Below are positions 35,214 to 45,806 of a stretch of DNA of 64,000 nucleotides, piece by piece. Below the pieces are notes generated by a model, which searched no databases, was not told the DNA's origin, and was given only the letters and a program-made list of their open reading frames with translations. Positions within the stretch are counted from its first letter, which is position 1. Each line of letters opens with the position of its first letter. The stretch spans positions 186,001 to 250,000 of the forward strand of contig NZ_CAJHCQ010000006.1 of NCBI RefSeq assembly GCF_904848665.1. Direction: 5' to 3'. The DNA comes from Paraburkholderia hiiakae (lineage in GTDB: Bacteria; Pseudomonadota; Gammaproteobacteria; Burkholderiales; Burkholderiaceae). A program made the translations under genes and the position numbers.

Positions 35214-35966
35214 TTAAAACTGGCCGGACAGCAAGTGCCCTGCATTTGGCGCCTGAGCCCGAAGGCCGAGCGTCTTGAGAATCCGATAGACCGTCGCGAC
35301 CGATGCGGAGAGGACCGGCTTGCCCAGCATGTCCTCGACCGGCTGGATCGCGGGCAGGGACGGCATCTGCACACAGGCCGACAGGACCACGGCATCCGCT
35401 GCACTCACGTCGAGGCGCTTGACGTGTTCGAGCAGATTCATGGGATCGAGACGGCCGACTTCAAGATTATCGGACACTTCGAGGCTGAGCGAATCCGTGA
35501 CTTCGATGTCTTCGCTCTCGATGTAGTTCGCGACCTGCTGGGTGAGCGGCTTCATGTACGGCGTGAGGATCGCGACCTTGCGGAATCCCATGGCCTTGAT
35601 GCCTTCGCACAGGGCGCCGGCGGAACTGACGATCGGCGTGCGTGCGTGGTTGTCCTCGGTCACCTGGCCGAGGCGCTTCTCCGACAGCCTGTGATATCCG
35701 GGTCCCTGGCACATGATCGCCACGAGACAGGCATAAGCCAGCACGTCGCAACGAGCGTCGCTGAGTTCCTGCGCGCAGCGGTCGCTCTGTACGTCCATTT
35801 TCTTCAATTCCTCAGGCGTCACGTGCATCATCCGCATCCGAGCCGAATGGAAAGTGAAACGGTCGTCGGGAAACAGTGCCTGTCGTGCGTTGAGCATCGC
35901 AGGAATTTCCGTTTCCATCGTCGTATTGGAACTCGGCACGATCTGGCCGATACGGTAATTCGTCAT
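35214..35966 (-). CDS. maiA: maleate cis-trans isomerase
   Basis: A 250-residue Asp/Glu racemase-superfamily enzyme closely matching remembered maleate isomerases (MaiA/NicF): GQIVPSSNTTMETEIPAML at 7-25, catalytic C80 in AYACLVAIM, C198 in LSACVQMPSLP, and PYMKPLT at 136-142. It converts maleate to fumarate in the cytoplasm without cofactor, the last step of nicotinate or some aromatic pathways. It lies 33 bp after the MFS transporter gene. No other nicotinate-pathway gene is visible, so maleate itself may be the imported substrate. Confidence 0.9.
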   Translation of the reverse strand: MTNYRIGQIVPSSNTTMETEIPAMLNARQALFPDDRFTFHSARMRMMHVTPEELKKMDVQSDRCAQELSDARCDVLAYACLVAIMCQGPGYHRLSEKRLGQVTEDNHARTPIVSSAGALCEGIKAMGFRKVAILTPYMKPLTQQVANYIESEDIEVTDSLSLEVSDNLEVGRLDPMNLLEHVKRLDVSAADAVVLSACVQMPSLPAIQPVEDMLGKPVLSASVATVYRILKTLGLRAQAPNAGHLLSGQF

Positions 35967-35999
35967 GTTGAAATCCAGTGGATGAAAGAATGGGGCAGG

Positions 36000-37319
36000 T
36001 CAGTTGCCGCTCGTCAGTTCCGCGCCGCGCGTCTCTTTGAGCGCGAAGACGAGAATGGCGGCACAGATATAGGTTAGAGAGGCGAGACAATAGGTCTGCG
36101 TAAAGCCGATCACCGGCGCCAGCGCGGGAACCAGCTTGATGCCTGCGATAGCGCCAACGCGGCCGAAGTTGAAACAGAATCCCGCCGCAGTCGAACGCAG
36201 GCTGGTCGGGAAAAGCTCGGCATACCAGGCGCCAAAGCCGCTGAAGTACCCAGTAAAGAAGCCGAGCAAGGCAGACAGCCCTCCGAGCATCGTGATGTTG
36301 GCGGCGGTCCAGGCGAGTTTCCCGTCGTGCAAGGGGATGGCGCGTGCGCCGCAGGCGAAAAGCGGAATGGCCACGGCGATGCCGCCGAAGAAAAGCGCAA
36401 AGGCCCGGCGTCGCCCGATCCGTTCGGCGAGCACGCCGAACAGCAGATAGCCCGCCGTCGCGCCGACTCCAGTCCATACGAGGAATACTGGCGCCTGGTC
36501 TATGCGGACGTTCAGTACGCTTTGCAGGTAGGCTGGCGTAAAGGTCATGATGATCCAGTAGCCGTACATGCCAAGGATCGAAACGGAAAGCGCAAGCAGC
36601 GTCGTCTTGAGCAGTCCCGGCTGGAAGATCTGCAACAGGCCACTTCTGTTGGCGTTCGCGCGCAGGAAGTGCCGATTCGCAAGCCAGACCGGCGATTCCT
36701 TGACGAAGGCGAAGATCACGAGCGCGACGGCATACGCCGGAATCGCGGCGACGATGAAGAGGCGCCTCCACGAACCCGGGTCAGACGGATCGAGCAGGGT
36801 CCACGCGAAAATGGCAGCCAGCAGACTGCCACCGGACCACCCCGTCTGCATCAGCGCCATCGCACGTGCGCGACCTGACGCCGGCCACACTTCACCGACG
36901 AGCGCGACGGCGGCCGACCACAGCCCGCCCACGCCAATCCCTACTACGAAGCGGCAAAGTCCGAGTTCCGGCACATCGCGGGCGAAGCCGCACAGCAACG
37001 TGCCGGTCGCGTAGGTCAGCACCGAGATAAGCAGGGTCGTCTTTCGTCCAACCCGGTCGGAGAGGTTGCCGAGCAGGAAGCCGCCAATGCCCGTCGCCAG
37101 CAAAAACCACGCTGCGGTCGATACCACGCTTGAGAGCGATGCTGAGAACGTGTGTGAGACAGAGAGGATGACGAAGCTGAAAATCGCTGCGTCGACGGCG
37201 TCGAACAACCACGCACCCCACGCTCCGCCAAGCGTCGAGTAACGGAGAAATCTCGACGTGGGCACCGCTGTGGCCTCCGCCGGGCTATGCACTGCTTCTA
37301 CCGCACCATTGATCGTCAC
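36000..37319 (-). CDS. MFS transporter, organic acid:proton symporter type
   Basis: A 439-residue, 12-helix major facilitator with the loop 2-3 signature GNLSDRVGRKTTLL and a second copy LAERIGRRRAF in loop 8-9, as in sialate/aromatic-acid:H+ symporters. GTG 37319 is the start, with GGAG seven bases upstream; no early ATG is in frame. Located 33 bp before the maleate isomerase gene, it probably imports maleate or a related diacid (inference). Confidence 0.88.
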   Translation of the reverse strand: MTINGAVEAVHSPAEATAVPTSRFLRYSTLGGAWGAWLFDAVDAAIFSFVILSVSHTFSASLSSVVSTAAWFLLATGIGGFLLGNLSDRVGRKTTLLISVLTYATGTLLCGFARDVPELGLCRFVVGIGVGGLWSAAVALVGEVWPASGRARAMALMQTGWSGGSLLAAIFAWTLLDPSDPGSWRRLFIVAAIPAYAVALVIFAFVKESPVWLANRHFLRANANRSGLLQIFQPGLLKTTLLALSVSILGMYGYWIIMTFTPAYLQSVLNVRIDQAPVFLVWTGVGATAGYLLFGVLAERIGRRRAFALFFGGIAVAIPLFACGARAIPLHDGKLAWTAANITMLGGLSALLGFFTGYFSGFGAWYAELFPTSLRSTAAGFCFNFGRVGAIAGIKLVPALAPVIGFTQTYCLASLTYICAAILVFALKETRGAELTSGN

Positions 37320-37602
37320 TGTCTCGCTCCGGGACTGCCCAGTCCATGTGCGGGTGTTCCACGCGGCGGCCGGGCCTGTTGTCGATGCGATTCCTCGTCG
37401 AAGGACAAGGAATCAGTCCGTGTAGCGTAGAAGTCGCGTTGGCGCATGTACATCGACCATTTGCGAGCCCGTCATCGCGAAATGCGATGGCGGCCCGGGC
37501 AGATTCAAGCGCACGGAGGCAGGAGCGGCGGCGGTGGACGGCTCACGCACATCGACAGGGTTGCGACCCCATCACCGCAAATTGCGAAGGCATGTGGACC
37601 GT

Positions 37603-38493
37603 TCAAACGTCCGCACGCAGATGGTCGAAGAAGAGACGTGCGGAGGGTGACAGTGCATCGAGGCGGCGCACGCAGATCGACAGTTCGCGGTCCGCCCAAG
37701 GCTCATCCAGATCCAGTGCGCGCGCACCGGAGAGCCGATAGTTTTCGGCAATGCCTGCAGGCAGGATCCCTATCCCGACGCCGCATTCGACCATCCGGCA
37801 GAGCGCGTCATAGGACGCCACCTCGACGCGCGAGCGCAGTGATTTTCCCAGTCGCCCCGCAGCCGTTAGCATCTGCAATCGCAAATGTGTTCCGCTGCGC
37901 AGCACGACATGCTCGTAATCCAGCGTGTCGGCGAACGTCACGGACGGGTGGACTGCCAGCGCATGATCGTCCGGGACCAGCACCTTCAACCGGTCAGTGC
38001 GGAAAGGATAGACCTCGATATCAGCGCTGTACGGCAGACTCGTGAAGATGCCGATGTCCGCCACGTTTGCCGCGACACCCTCGGTGATGGCAAGGCTCTC
38101 ACGCTCCTGCAACTGGAGATTCACACCGGGATGTGTCGCGGTAAAGGATCGGATGATGGGCGGCAGGAATGTCGATACGGCGGAAATATTCACGAGCACA
38201 CGCACGAGTCCGCGACGACCGTCTGAATATTCCGCCATGCGCACGGCGATGTCGTCGAGACTGTCCAGCAGATCGCGCGCCAGTACGGCGAGATTGGCGC
38301 CAGCCGCGGTTGGCGTCATGCCTTTGTTGGTCCGCACGAGCAGTTGCGCGCCGAGTGCGTGCTCGAGTTCGCTAAGACGTCGGCTCACCGCCGCCGGCGC
38401 GATGTGCTCGCGCGTGGCCACGCTCGCGATCGTGCCTGTCTCGACGACCCGCACGAACAATTTCAAGGAAAGTGGATCCAGCTTCAATGCCAC
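37603..38493 (-). CDS. LysR family transcriptional regulator
   Basis: A 296-residue LysR protein. The N-terminal winged HTH is LKLFVRVVETGTIASVATREHIAPAAVSRRLSELE (about residues 9-43), followed by an effector domain with the LysR_substrate pattern. The start codon is GTG 38493, with a TTG two codons later also possible after AGGG. It is 283 bp upstream of the MFS gene on the same strand and divergent from the aldo-keto reductase gene, so either could be its target. Residues around the HTH resemble the stub at 33391. Confidence 0.9.
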   Translation of the reverse strand: MALKLDPLSLKLFVRVVETGTIASVATREHIAPAAVSRRLSELEHALGAQLLVRTNKGMTPTAAGANLAVLARDLLDSLDDIAVRMAEYSDGRRGLVRVLVNISAVSTFLPPIIRSFTATHPGVNLQLQERESLAITEGVAANVADIGIFTSLPYSADIEVYPFRTDRLKVLVPDDHALAVHPSVTFADTLDYEHVVLRSGTHLRLQMLTAAGRLGKSLRSRVEVASYDALCRMVECGVGIGILPAGIAENYRLSGARALDLDEPWADRELSICVRRLDALSPSARLFFDHLRADV

Positions 38494-38727
38494 ACCCTAC
38501 CTGCAACCAACCGTGTGTCCCGCGCGCGCTGGCCGGTTGCTCATACCCTCGCCGCCGCGATGCCCTAAAAGGCTCGCATCGACACTGTATCCCGGAAGTC
38601 CGGTCGGCATCGGCGGCGCCCGGCATTATCCGAATTCGTTGCATGACGCATTCGCATTGTGCGGCTTTTCGACGGGGCGCCGCGCTTCTATACTTCGGCG
38701 CGAGTGAAATGCTCATTGTGTTCGTAG

Positions 38728-41075
<2,348 letters not shown>

Positions 41076-41160
41076 GGTGTCCCCTCCATTTGCTATGTCG
41101 CTATGTCGATGTCACGCAGCCACTGTATGTGCGAGTCGACATGCCCGCGACGGGCACACA

Positions 41161-41188
41161 TCGAATACGGCATTCGAGAATTTCGAAT
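41161..41188. promoter_or_regulatory. triple TCGAAT half-site array in a divergent promoter region
   Basis: TCGAAT (41161-41166), ATTCGA (41172-41177) and TCGAAT (41183-41188) are separated by exactly five bases each. This makes two overlapping perfect inverted repeats with 11-bp periodicity. It lies 113 bp upstream of the flavoprotein start and 86 bp upstream of the divergent transporter start, as expected of an operator for both. Confidence 0.6.
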
Positions 41189-41300
41189 AAAGAGCGCGCC
41201 CGAACTCACCAGGATTTTCTAAAAGGCCTTTCACTGCCTATGCGTGTACGTCGAGCGCCAACGTGCGCAATCATCCTCACCAACACTGGAGGAGGTGAAC

Positions 41301-42785
41301 ATGGAAGCATGTGACGTGGTGGTGATAGGGGGTGGCAATGCGGCGCTGTGCGCGGCGTTGTCGGCGCGTCAGGCCGGCGCGCGCGTCACGCTGCTGGAAA
41401 GGGCGCCCCATGCGCAGCGCGGCGGGAATTCGGCGTTTACCGGCGGCGCGTTCCGCGTGGCCTATGAAGGCGTGAACGATCTGCTCGAAATCCTGCCCGA
41501 CTTGCAGGCGGCCGAACTGGACAGTACGGACTTCGGTACCTATCCCGCGACGCAGTTCTTCGATGAAGCGGTTTCGATGAGCGGCTATCGGGCGGACAGC
41601 AACGTGCTGGAGCACGTCGTCGACGAGAGTCTGGCGACGATGAAGTGGCTGCGCGCAAACGGCGTGCGGTTTGCGCCCATCTATGGACGTCAGTCCTTTC
41701 GCATCGACGGGAAGCACAGGTTCTGGGGCGGCCTGACCGTCGAGGTGTCGGGAGGCGGCTATGCACTGGTCCAGACGCTCTTCGAGCGTGTCGAAGCCGC
41801 TGGGGTGCAGGTTCAGTACGAATCGCGCGCGACAGACCTTGCGCGCGACGCAGATGGCTGGATCGTCAACGTGCGCACAAGGGACGGCGAGCAACGCCTG
41901 CGCGCGGCGGCCGTCGTGCTCGCCACCGGCGGCTTTCACGCCAACCTTGCATGGCGCGCCCAATACCTCGGCCCGAACTGGGACCTCGCACGCGTGCGAG
42001 GCTCGCGCTACAACACCGGCGACGGCATCGACATGGCGTTGCGCGCGGGAGCGGTCGCCCATGGCAACTGGAGCGGTTGTCACGCTGTCTTTTACGACCT
42101 CAATGCGCCGCCGTTCGGCGATATCGCGTTACTCAACCAGCAGAAAAATTACTTCACGCTCGGGATCGTCGTGAACGCCGAAGGGCGGCGTTTCGTCGAC
42201 GAAGGCCGCGATTTTCGCAACTACACCTACTCGGGCATGGGCGCGCGCGCGCTTGCTCAACCAGGCGGTGTCGCATGGCAGATTTTCGATGCGAAGACAG
42301 TCGATCTCTTGCCCGACGAATATCGCGTGAAGCACACCACGCGCATCACCGCCGATTCACTCGAGGCGCTCGCCGCCAAACTCGACGGTATCGACACGAC
42401 GGCGTTTCTCGAGACCGTCCGTACGTTCAACGCCGCGATTGACGACAGCGTCGCGTTCAATCCTGCCGTACTGGATGCCCGCGCGACGAAGGGCATCGAG
42501 CCGCCGAAATCGAACTGGGCGCTCGCGCTCGATACCGCGCCGTTTGTCGCCTACGCCGTGACCTGCGGCATCACCTTCACGTATGGCGGCGTGAAGGTCA
42601 ACGTTCACGGCCAGGTGCTCGACGAGAACGACGCACCGCTGCCCGCGCTCTACGCCGCAGGCGAGATGGTGGGAGGGCTTTATTACGTGAAGTATGCGGG
42701 CGGTATTGGACTTACGGCAGGCTCGGTGATCGGTCGTGCGGCGGGTGCACATGCCGCGCGAGCGGTATCTGGCGAAAGCGACTAG
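41301..42785 (+). CDS. FAD-dependent dehydrogenase, tricarballylate dehydrogenase (TcuA)-like
   Basis: A 494-residue flavoprotein of the fumarate reductase/succinate dehydrogenase (FAD_binding_2) family. The dinucleotide loop GGGNAALCAALSARQAGA is near residue 9, RGGNSAFTGGAFR near 43 contacts FAD, VLATGGFHAN is near 213, and C-terminal LYAAGEMVGGLYYVKYAGG closes the FAD site. These match tricarballylate dehydrogenase TcuA, which oxidises tricarballylate to cis-aconitate. CTGGAGGAGGTGA precedes the ATG. It heads a six-gene operon with SDR, hydrolase, racemase-fold gene and etfBA. No TcuB-like iron-sulfur partner is present. The substrate is therefore uncertain. Confidence 0.87.
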   Translation: MEACDVVVIGGGNAALCAALSARQAGARVTLLERAPHAQRGGNSAFTGGAFRVAYEGVNDLLEILPDLQAAELDSTDFGTYPATQFFDEAVSMSGYRADSNVLEHVVDESLATMKWLRANGVRFAPIYGRQSFRIDGKHRFWGGLTVEVSGGGYALVQTLFERVEAAGVQVQYESRATDLARDADGWIVNVRTRDGEQRLRAAAVVLATGGFHANLAWRAQYLGPNWDLARVRGSRYNTGDGIDMALRAGAVAHGNWSGCHAVFYDLNAPPFGDIALLNQQKNYFTLGIVVNAEGRRFVDEGRDFRNYTYSGMGARALAQPGGVAWQIFDAKTVDLLPDEYRVKHTTRITADSLEALAAKLDGIDTTAFLETVRTFNAAIDDSVAFNPAVLDARATKGIEPPKSNWALALDTAPFVAYAVTCGITFTYGGVKVNVHGQVLDENDAPLPALYAAGEMVGGLYYVKYAGGIGLTAGSVIGRAAGAHAARAVSGESD

Positions 42786-42805
42786 CCAAGGCTCAGGGGG
42801 CACGG

Positions 42806-43561
42806 ATGGAACATGCGTTGAAGGGCAAAGTCGCGCTGGTGACGGGCGGCAGCGGGTCGATCGGCGCGGCTGTCGTCGAAAGGCTCGCGCTGGCGGGCGC
42901 GCACGTGATAAGCGCCGACCGGGTGATGGATCGCCAGCGCGAAGCGCGCGAGGGCGTGGTGCAGGTCGCTCTCGATGTGAGCGCGAGCGGCGAAATCAGG
43001 CGGCTCGTGGCGGCGATTGCCGAGCGCCATGGCACGCTCGACATCCTTGTGAATGCCGCGGGCGTGGTGTCGTTCGGCAGTGCCGCCACGCTGGACGAGC
43101 GCGAATGGGATCGGGTTCTCGACATCAATCTGAAAGCGGTGTTTCTCGCCTGCCAGGCCGCGATGGAACCCATGAAGGCGAATGGCTTTGGCCGCATCGT
43201 CAACATCGGCTCCGTGGTGGGAAAGAACGCGGGGAACGCACGGCCATGGCTCGATGTCTGCGAGCAGACGCGCGCGGCCAATGTGGCGTATGGCGTATCG
43301 AAGGCGGGTGTCCACATGCTCACGCTCTTTCTTGCGAAAGAGCTTGCGGCGCACGGCGTGACGGTCAACGCCGTCGCGCCTGGCCCGATCGCCACCGCGA
43401 TGACCACAGCGTTTCCTGAAGCGCTGCGCACCTTGATTCCGGCAGGACGGATGGGGCAGCCCGACGACGTGGCGCGTGCCGTGCTCTTTCTTTGCGCGCC
43501 CGACAATGGTTTCGTGACGGGCGAGATTTTCGACATTAACGGTGGAGTGTACTGTGATTAA
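42806..43561 (+). CDS. SDR family oxidoreductase
   Basis: A 251-residue classical short-chain dehydrogenase. TGGSGSIGAAV is near residue 12, NAAG near 86, S in NIGSVVG, and Y-G-V-S-K as the catalytic YxxxK near 166. An insert of about 15 residues (NAGNARPWLDVCEQTR) lies between the serine and tyrosine motifs. It starts 20 bp after the flavoprotein stop and ends 16 bp before the hydrolase start, so they are co-transcribed. Substrate not readable. Confidence 0.9.
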   Translation: MEHALKGKVALVTGGSGSIGAAVVERLALAGAHVISADRVMDRQREAREGVVQVALDVSASGEIRRLVAAIAERHGTLDILVNAAGVVSFGSAATLDEREWDRVLDINLKAVFLACQAAMEPMKANGFGRIVNIGSVVGKNAGNARPWLDVCEQTRAANVAYGVSKAGVHMLTLFLAKELAAHGVTVNAVAPGPIATAMTTAFPEALRTLIPAGRMGQPDDVARAVLFLCAPDNGFVTGEIFDINGGVYCD

Positions 43562-43577
43562 CGAGGAGAAACACGCT

Positions 43578-44159
43578 GTGAGCAAGACGGTCTATCTCGT
43601 GCTCGATATGCAAAACGATCTCGTCCATGCGGACGGCGCAAATGGGGCAAGCCCGCTCGGCGAGCAGGTTCGCCAGCGCGACATCATCACCCGCACGGCA
43701 CACGCGCTCGAGCGAGCGCGTGCGGCGAGCGCGCTCGTTGGTTTCGTGCGCGTGGGATTCAGCGCGCACTATCAGGAGTGTCCGCCGAACTCTCCCGTGT
43801 TTTCGGGGGCGCCCAAGGCGGGCCTCTTTCAGCTAGGGACGTGGGGCACGGACATTCATTCCGGGCTACCCGTGCGCGATGCCGATCTGCAGATCGTCAA
43901 GCATCGCGTGAGTCCGTTCTATTCGACGACGCTCGAAGCGCAGTTACGCGCGCAGGGCGTCACGCGGATCGTCTGTTCGGGGGTTTCGACACAGGCCGTC
44001 GTACAGGCGACGGTGCGCGATGCGCATGACCGTGACTACGAGATCGTCGTACTCGAGGATTGCTGCGCCGCGTATTCGGCGCAGGAGCATCAGAACTCGA
44101 TCGAAAGCATCCGGCGCTTTTGTCGCGTCGAAACCTCGGAGAGCATTGCGTTCGGCTAG
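43578..44159 (+). CDS. isochorismatase-fold hydrolase lacking the cysteine nucleophile
   Basis: A 193-residue isochorismatase-superfamily protein. D10 in LVLDMQND and K109 in IVKHR are two of the catalytic triad. The third position, normally Cys in G-V-x-T-x-x-C-V, is V141 (GVSTQAVV). It is therefore not a nicotinamidase/carbamoylsarcosine-type cysteine hydrolase, and may use water as true isochorismatases do, or be inactive. GTG 43578 follows AGGAG at nine bases; an ATG at 43542 would overlap the SDR gene. Confidence 0.82.
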   Translation: MSKTVYLVLDMQNDLVHADGANGASPLGEQVRQRDIITRTAHALERARAASALVGFVRVGFSAHYQECPPNSPVFSGAPKAGLFQLGTWGTDIHSGLPVRDADLQIVKHRVSPFYSTTLEAQLRAQGVTRIVCSGVSTQAVVQATVRDAHDRDYEIVVLEDCCAAYSAQEHQNSIESIRRFCRVETSESIAFG

Positions 44160-44199
44160 ACCCGCGCGCTCATTATTTACGCTGTATGGAAACGACATC

Positions 44200-45012
44200 A
44201 TGGGTATTCGCATCTGGCATCAGAGTTTCACCGTGCTTTCCGACCTTGGCGCCTACAACGACGCGCTCAACGCACACTTTCGCGTGATCGCGCGGCCCGA
44301 CACCGAGATCGTCTTGCACGGTATGGCACCCGGCACGTATCGCAGCCACTATCCCGGCGACGATATCAAGTACGCAACGCTGCAATATCTGCATGGATTG
44401 CAGTTCCTGGCGGCGGGCGTGCGTGCAGAGAGCGAAGGTTTCGACGCGTACGCCATCAGCACACTGCCTGAGCCCGCGTTGCGCGAGACGCGCGCGGCGC
44501 TCGACATCCCGGTGGTCGGCTACGGCGAATCGGCGATGCTGCGCGCTTGCCAGCTCGGGCGCCGCTTTGGCGTGCTGGTATTCATCAGCGAGCTTGCTGA
44601 GCTGGTGGCGGAGAACGCGCGGCGGCACGGGCTTGCAGAGCGGTTTGCGGGTGCACGCTACGTCGGCTTCCGGTTTGCCGATGTGCTCGAAGCGTTCGAC
44701 GACCCGACACGGCTGATCGAAATCTTCCGGGCAAGCGCGCGCCGACTCATCCAGCATGGGGCCGAAGTCATCATTGCGGGCGAAGCGCCGTTGAACGTGC
44801 TGCTCGCACGCAACGGCGTGCGCGAAGTCGATGGCGTGCCGATCGTCGATTCGCTCGCGGCCTGGGTCAAGGACGCGGAAGCGCTCGTCGATCTGCGTCG
44901 CGCAGGCGGATCTGGAGCCTGTCGGCGTGGCTATTTTTCGGGCCGGCCGGAAAAGGCGCGCCTGCGGGAAGTGCTGGCTTTTTACGGGCTCGATAGTTTG
45001 CCGTCGAGCTGA
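44200..45012 (+). CDS. Asp/Glu/hydantoin racemase-superfamily protein without catalytic cysteines
   Basis: A 270-residue protein aligning with hydantoin/Asp-Glu racemases (DIPVVGYGESAML at 102-114, GRRFGVLVF, then HGAEVIIAG). In active racemases the first motif reads GCf.DP; here it is STLPEP with T88 at the cysteine position. The second motif GC(A/S) is GEA with E195. Both cysteines are gone, so 1,1-proton-transfer racemisation is unlikely and a different reaction, such as decarboxylation or hydro-lyase/isomerase chemistry, is plausible. ATG 44200 gives a standard N-terminus (MGIRIWHQSF). It lies between the hydrolase and etfB in the operon. Confidence 0.82.
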   Translation: MGIRIWHQSFTVLSDLGAYNDALNAHFRVIARPDTEIVLHGMAPGTYRSHYPGDDIKYATLQYLHGLQFLAAGVRAESEGFDAYAISTLPEPALRETRAALDIPVVGYGESAMLRACQLGRRFGVLVFISELAELVAENARRHGLAERFAGARYVGFRFADVLEAFDDPTRLIEIFRASARRLIQHGAEVIIAGEAPLNVLLARNGVREVDGVPIVDSLAAWVKDAEALVDLRRAGGSGACRRGYFSGRPEKARLREVLAFYGLDSLPSS

Positions 45013-45042
45013 CATGGCCTGTGTAATAAAGGGAGACGCGGA

Positions 45043-45792
45043 TTGAAGATTCTGGTTGCAGTGAAGCGCGTGGTGGACGCCAACGTAAAGGTAGGTGTGA
45101 AATCCGATGGAACGGGCGTCGATGTCGCTAACGTGAAGTTTTCGATGAATCCGTTCGATGAAATCGCTGTGGAGGAAGCGGTGCGGTTAAAGGAGGCGGG
45201 CGTGGCGACTGAGGTGATCGCAGTTTCGTGTGGCGTTTCGCAGGCACAGGAAACGTTGCGCACGGCGCTTGCGATCGGCGCGGATCGCGCGGTGCTCGTG
45301 GAGTCCGCGGTTGACTTGCAGCCTTTGGCTGTCGCGAAGCTTTTGAAGGCACTCGTCGATAAAGAGCAACCTTCTTTGGTCATTCTCGGCAAACAGGCCA
45401 TCGACGACGACTCGAACCAGACCGGCCAGATGCTCGCCGCGCTGGCTGGATTGCCGCAGGCCACGTTTGCTTCAAAGGTTGTGGTGGCGGACGGCAAGGC
45501 TACCGTGTCGCGCGAAGTGGATGGTGGCGGCCAAACACTGTTGCTGCCGCTGCCCGCAGTGGTCACGACGGACTTGCGCCTGAACGAGCCGCGCTACGTC
45601 ACGCTGCCGAACATCATGAAGGCGAAGAAGAAGCCGCTGGAGACGCTCAAGCCGGAAGACCTCGGCGTTGACGTCGCGCCGCGTCTGAAGACGCTGAAGG
45701 TTTTCGAGCCGCCGAAGCGAACGGCCGGCGTGAAGGTGCCGGACGTGAAGACGCTGGCCGAGAAGCTGAAGACCGAAGCCAAGGTGCTGTAA
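45043..45792 (+). CDS. etfB: electron transfer flavoprotein subunit beta
   Basis: A 249-residue Etf[18 protein letters not shown] at the N-terminus, the signature [24 protein letters not shown] near 125, and the AMP-binding region. With EtfA it carries electrons from soluble flavin dehydrogenases to the ETF:quinone oxidoreductase. The start codon is TTG 45043, with GGGAG nine bases upstream; no ATG is available in frame at the N-terminus. It starts 30 bp after the racemase-fold gene, so it belongs to that operon, presumably accepting electrons from the flavoprotein at 41301-42785 (inference). Confidence 0.93.
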   Translation: MKILVAVKRVVDANVKVGVKSDGTGVDVANVKFSMNPFDEIAVEEAVRLKEAGVATEVIAVSCGVSQAQETLRTALAIGADRAVLVESAVDLQPLAVAKLLKALVDKEQPSLVILGKQAIDDDSNQTGQMLAALAGLPQATFASKVVVADGKATVSREVDGGGQTLLLPLPAVVTTDLRLNEPRYVTLPNIMKAKKKPLETLKPEDLGVDVAPRLKTLKVFEPPKRTAGVKVPDVKTLAEKLKTEAKVL

Positions 45793-45806
45793 GGAGCGAG
45801 ACGAAA

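Larger units (their letters stand above)
34167..35246. repeat. 1,080-bp direct repeat, copy 2
   Basis: Second copy of the unit described at 31848-32927, in the same orientation, with start points 2,319 bp apart. Here the right end runs into the intact maleate isomerase gene. Confidence 0.9.

Noticed and set aside
34821..36077. 418-codon plus-strand frame
   Set aside because: It crosses two minus-strand genes with strong motifs, including maleate isomerase, and has no ribosome site or domain.
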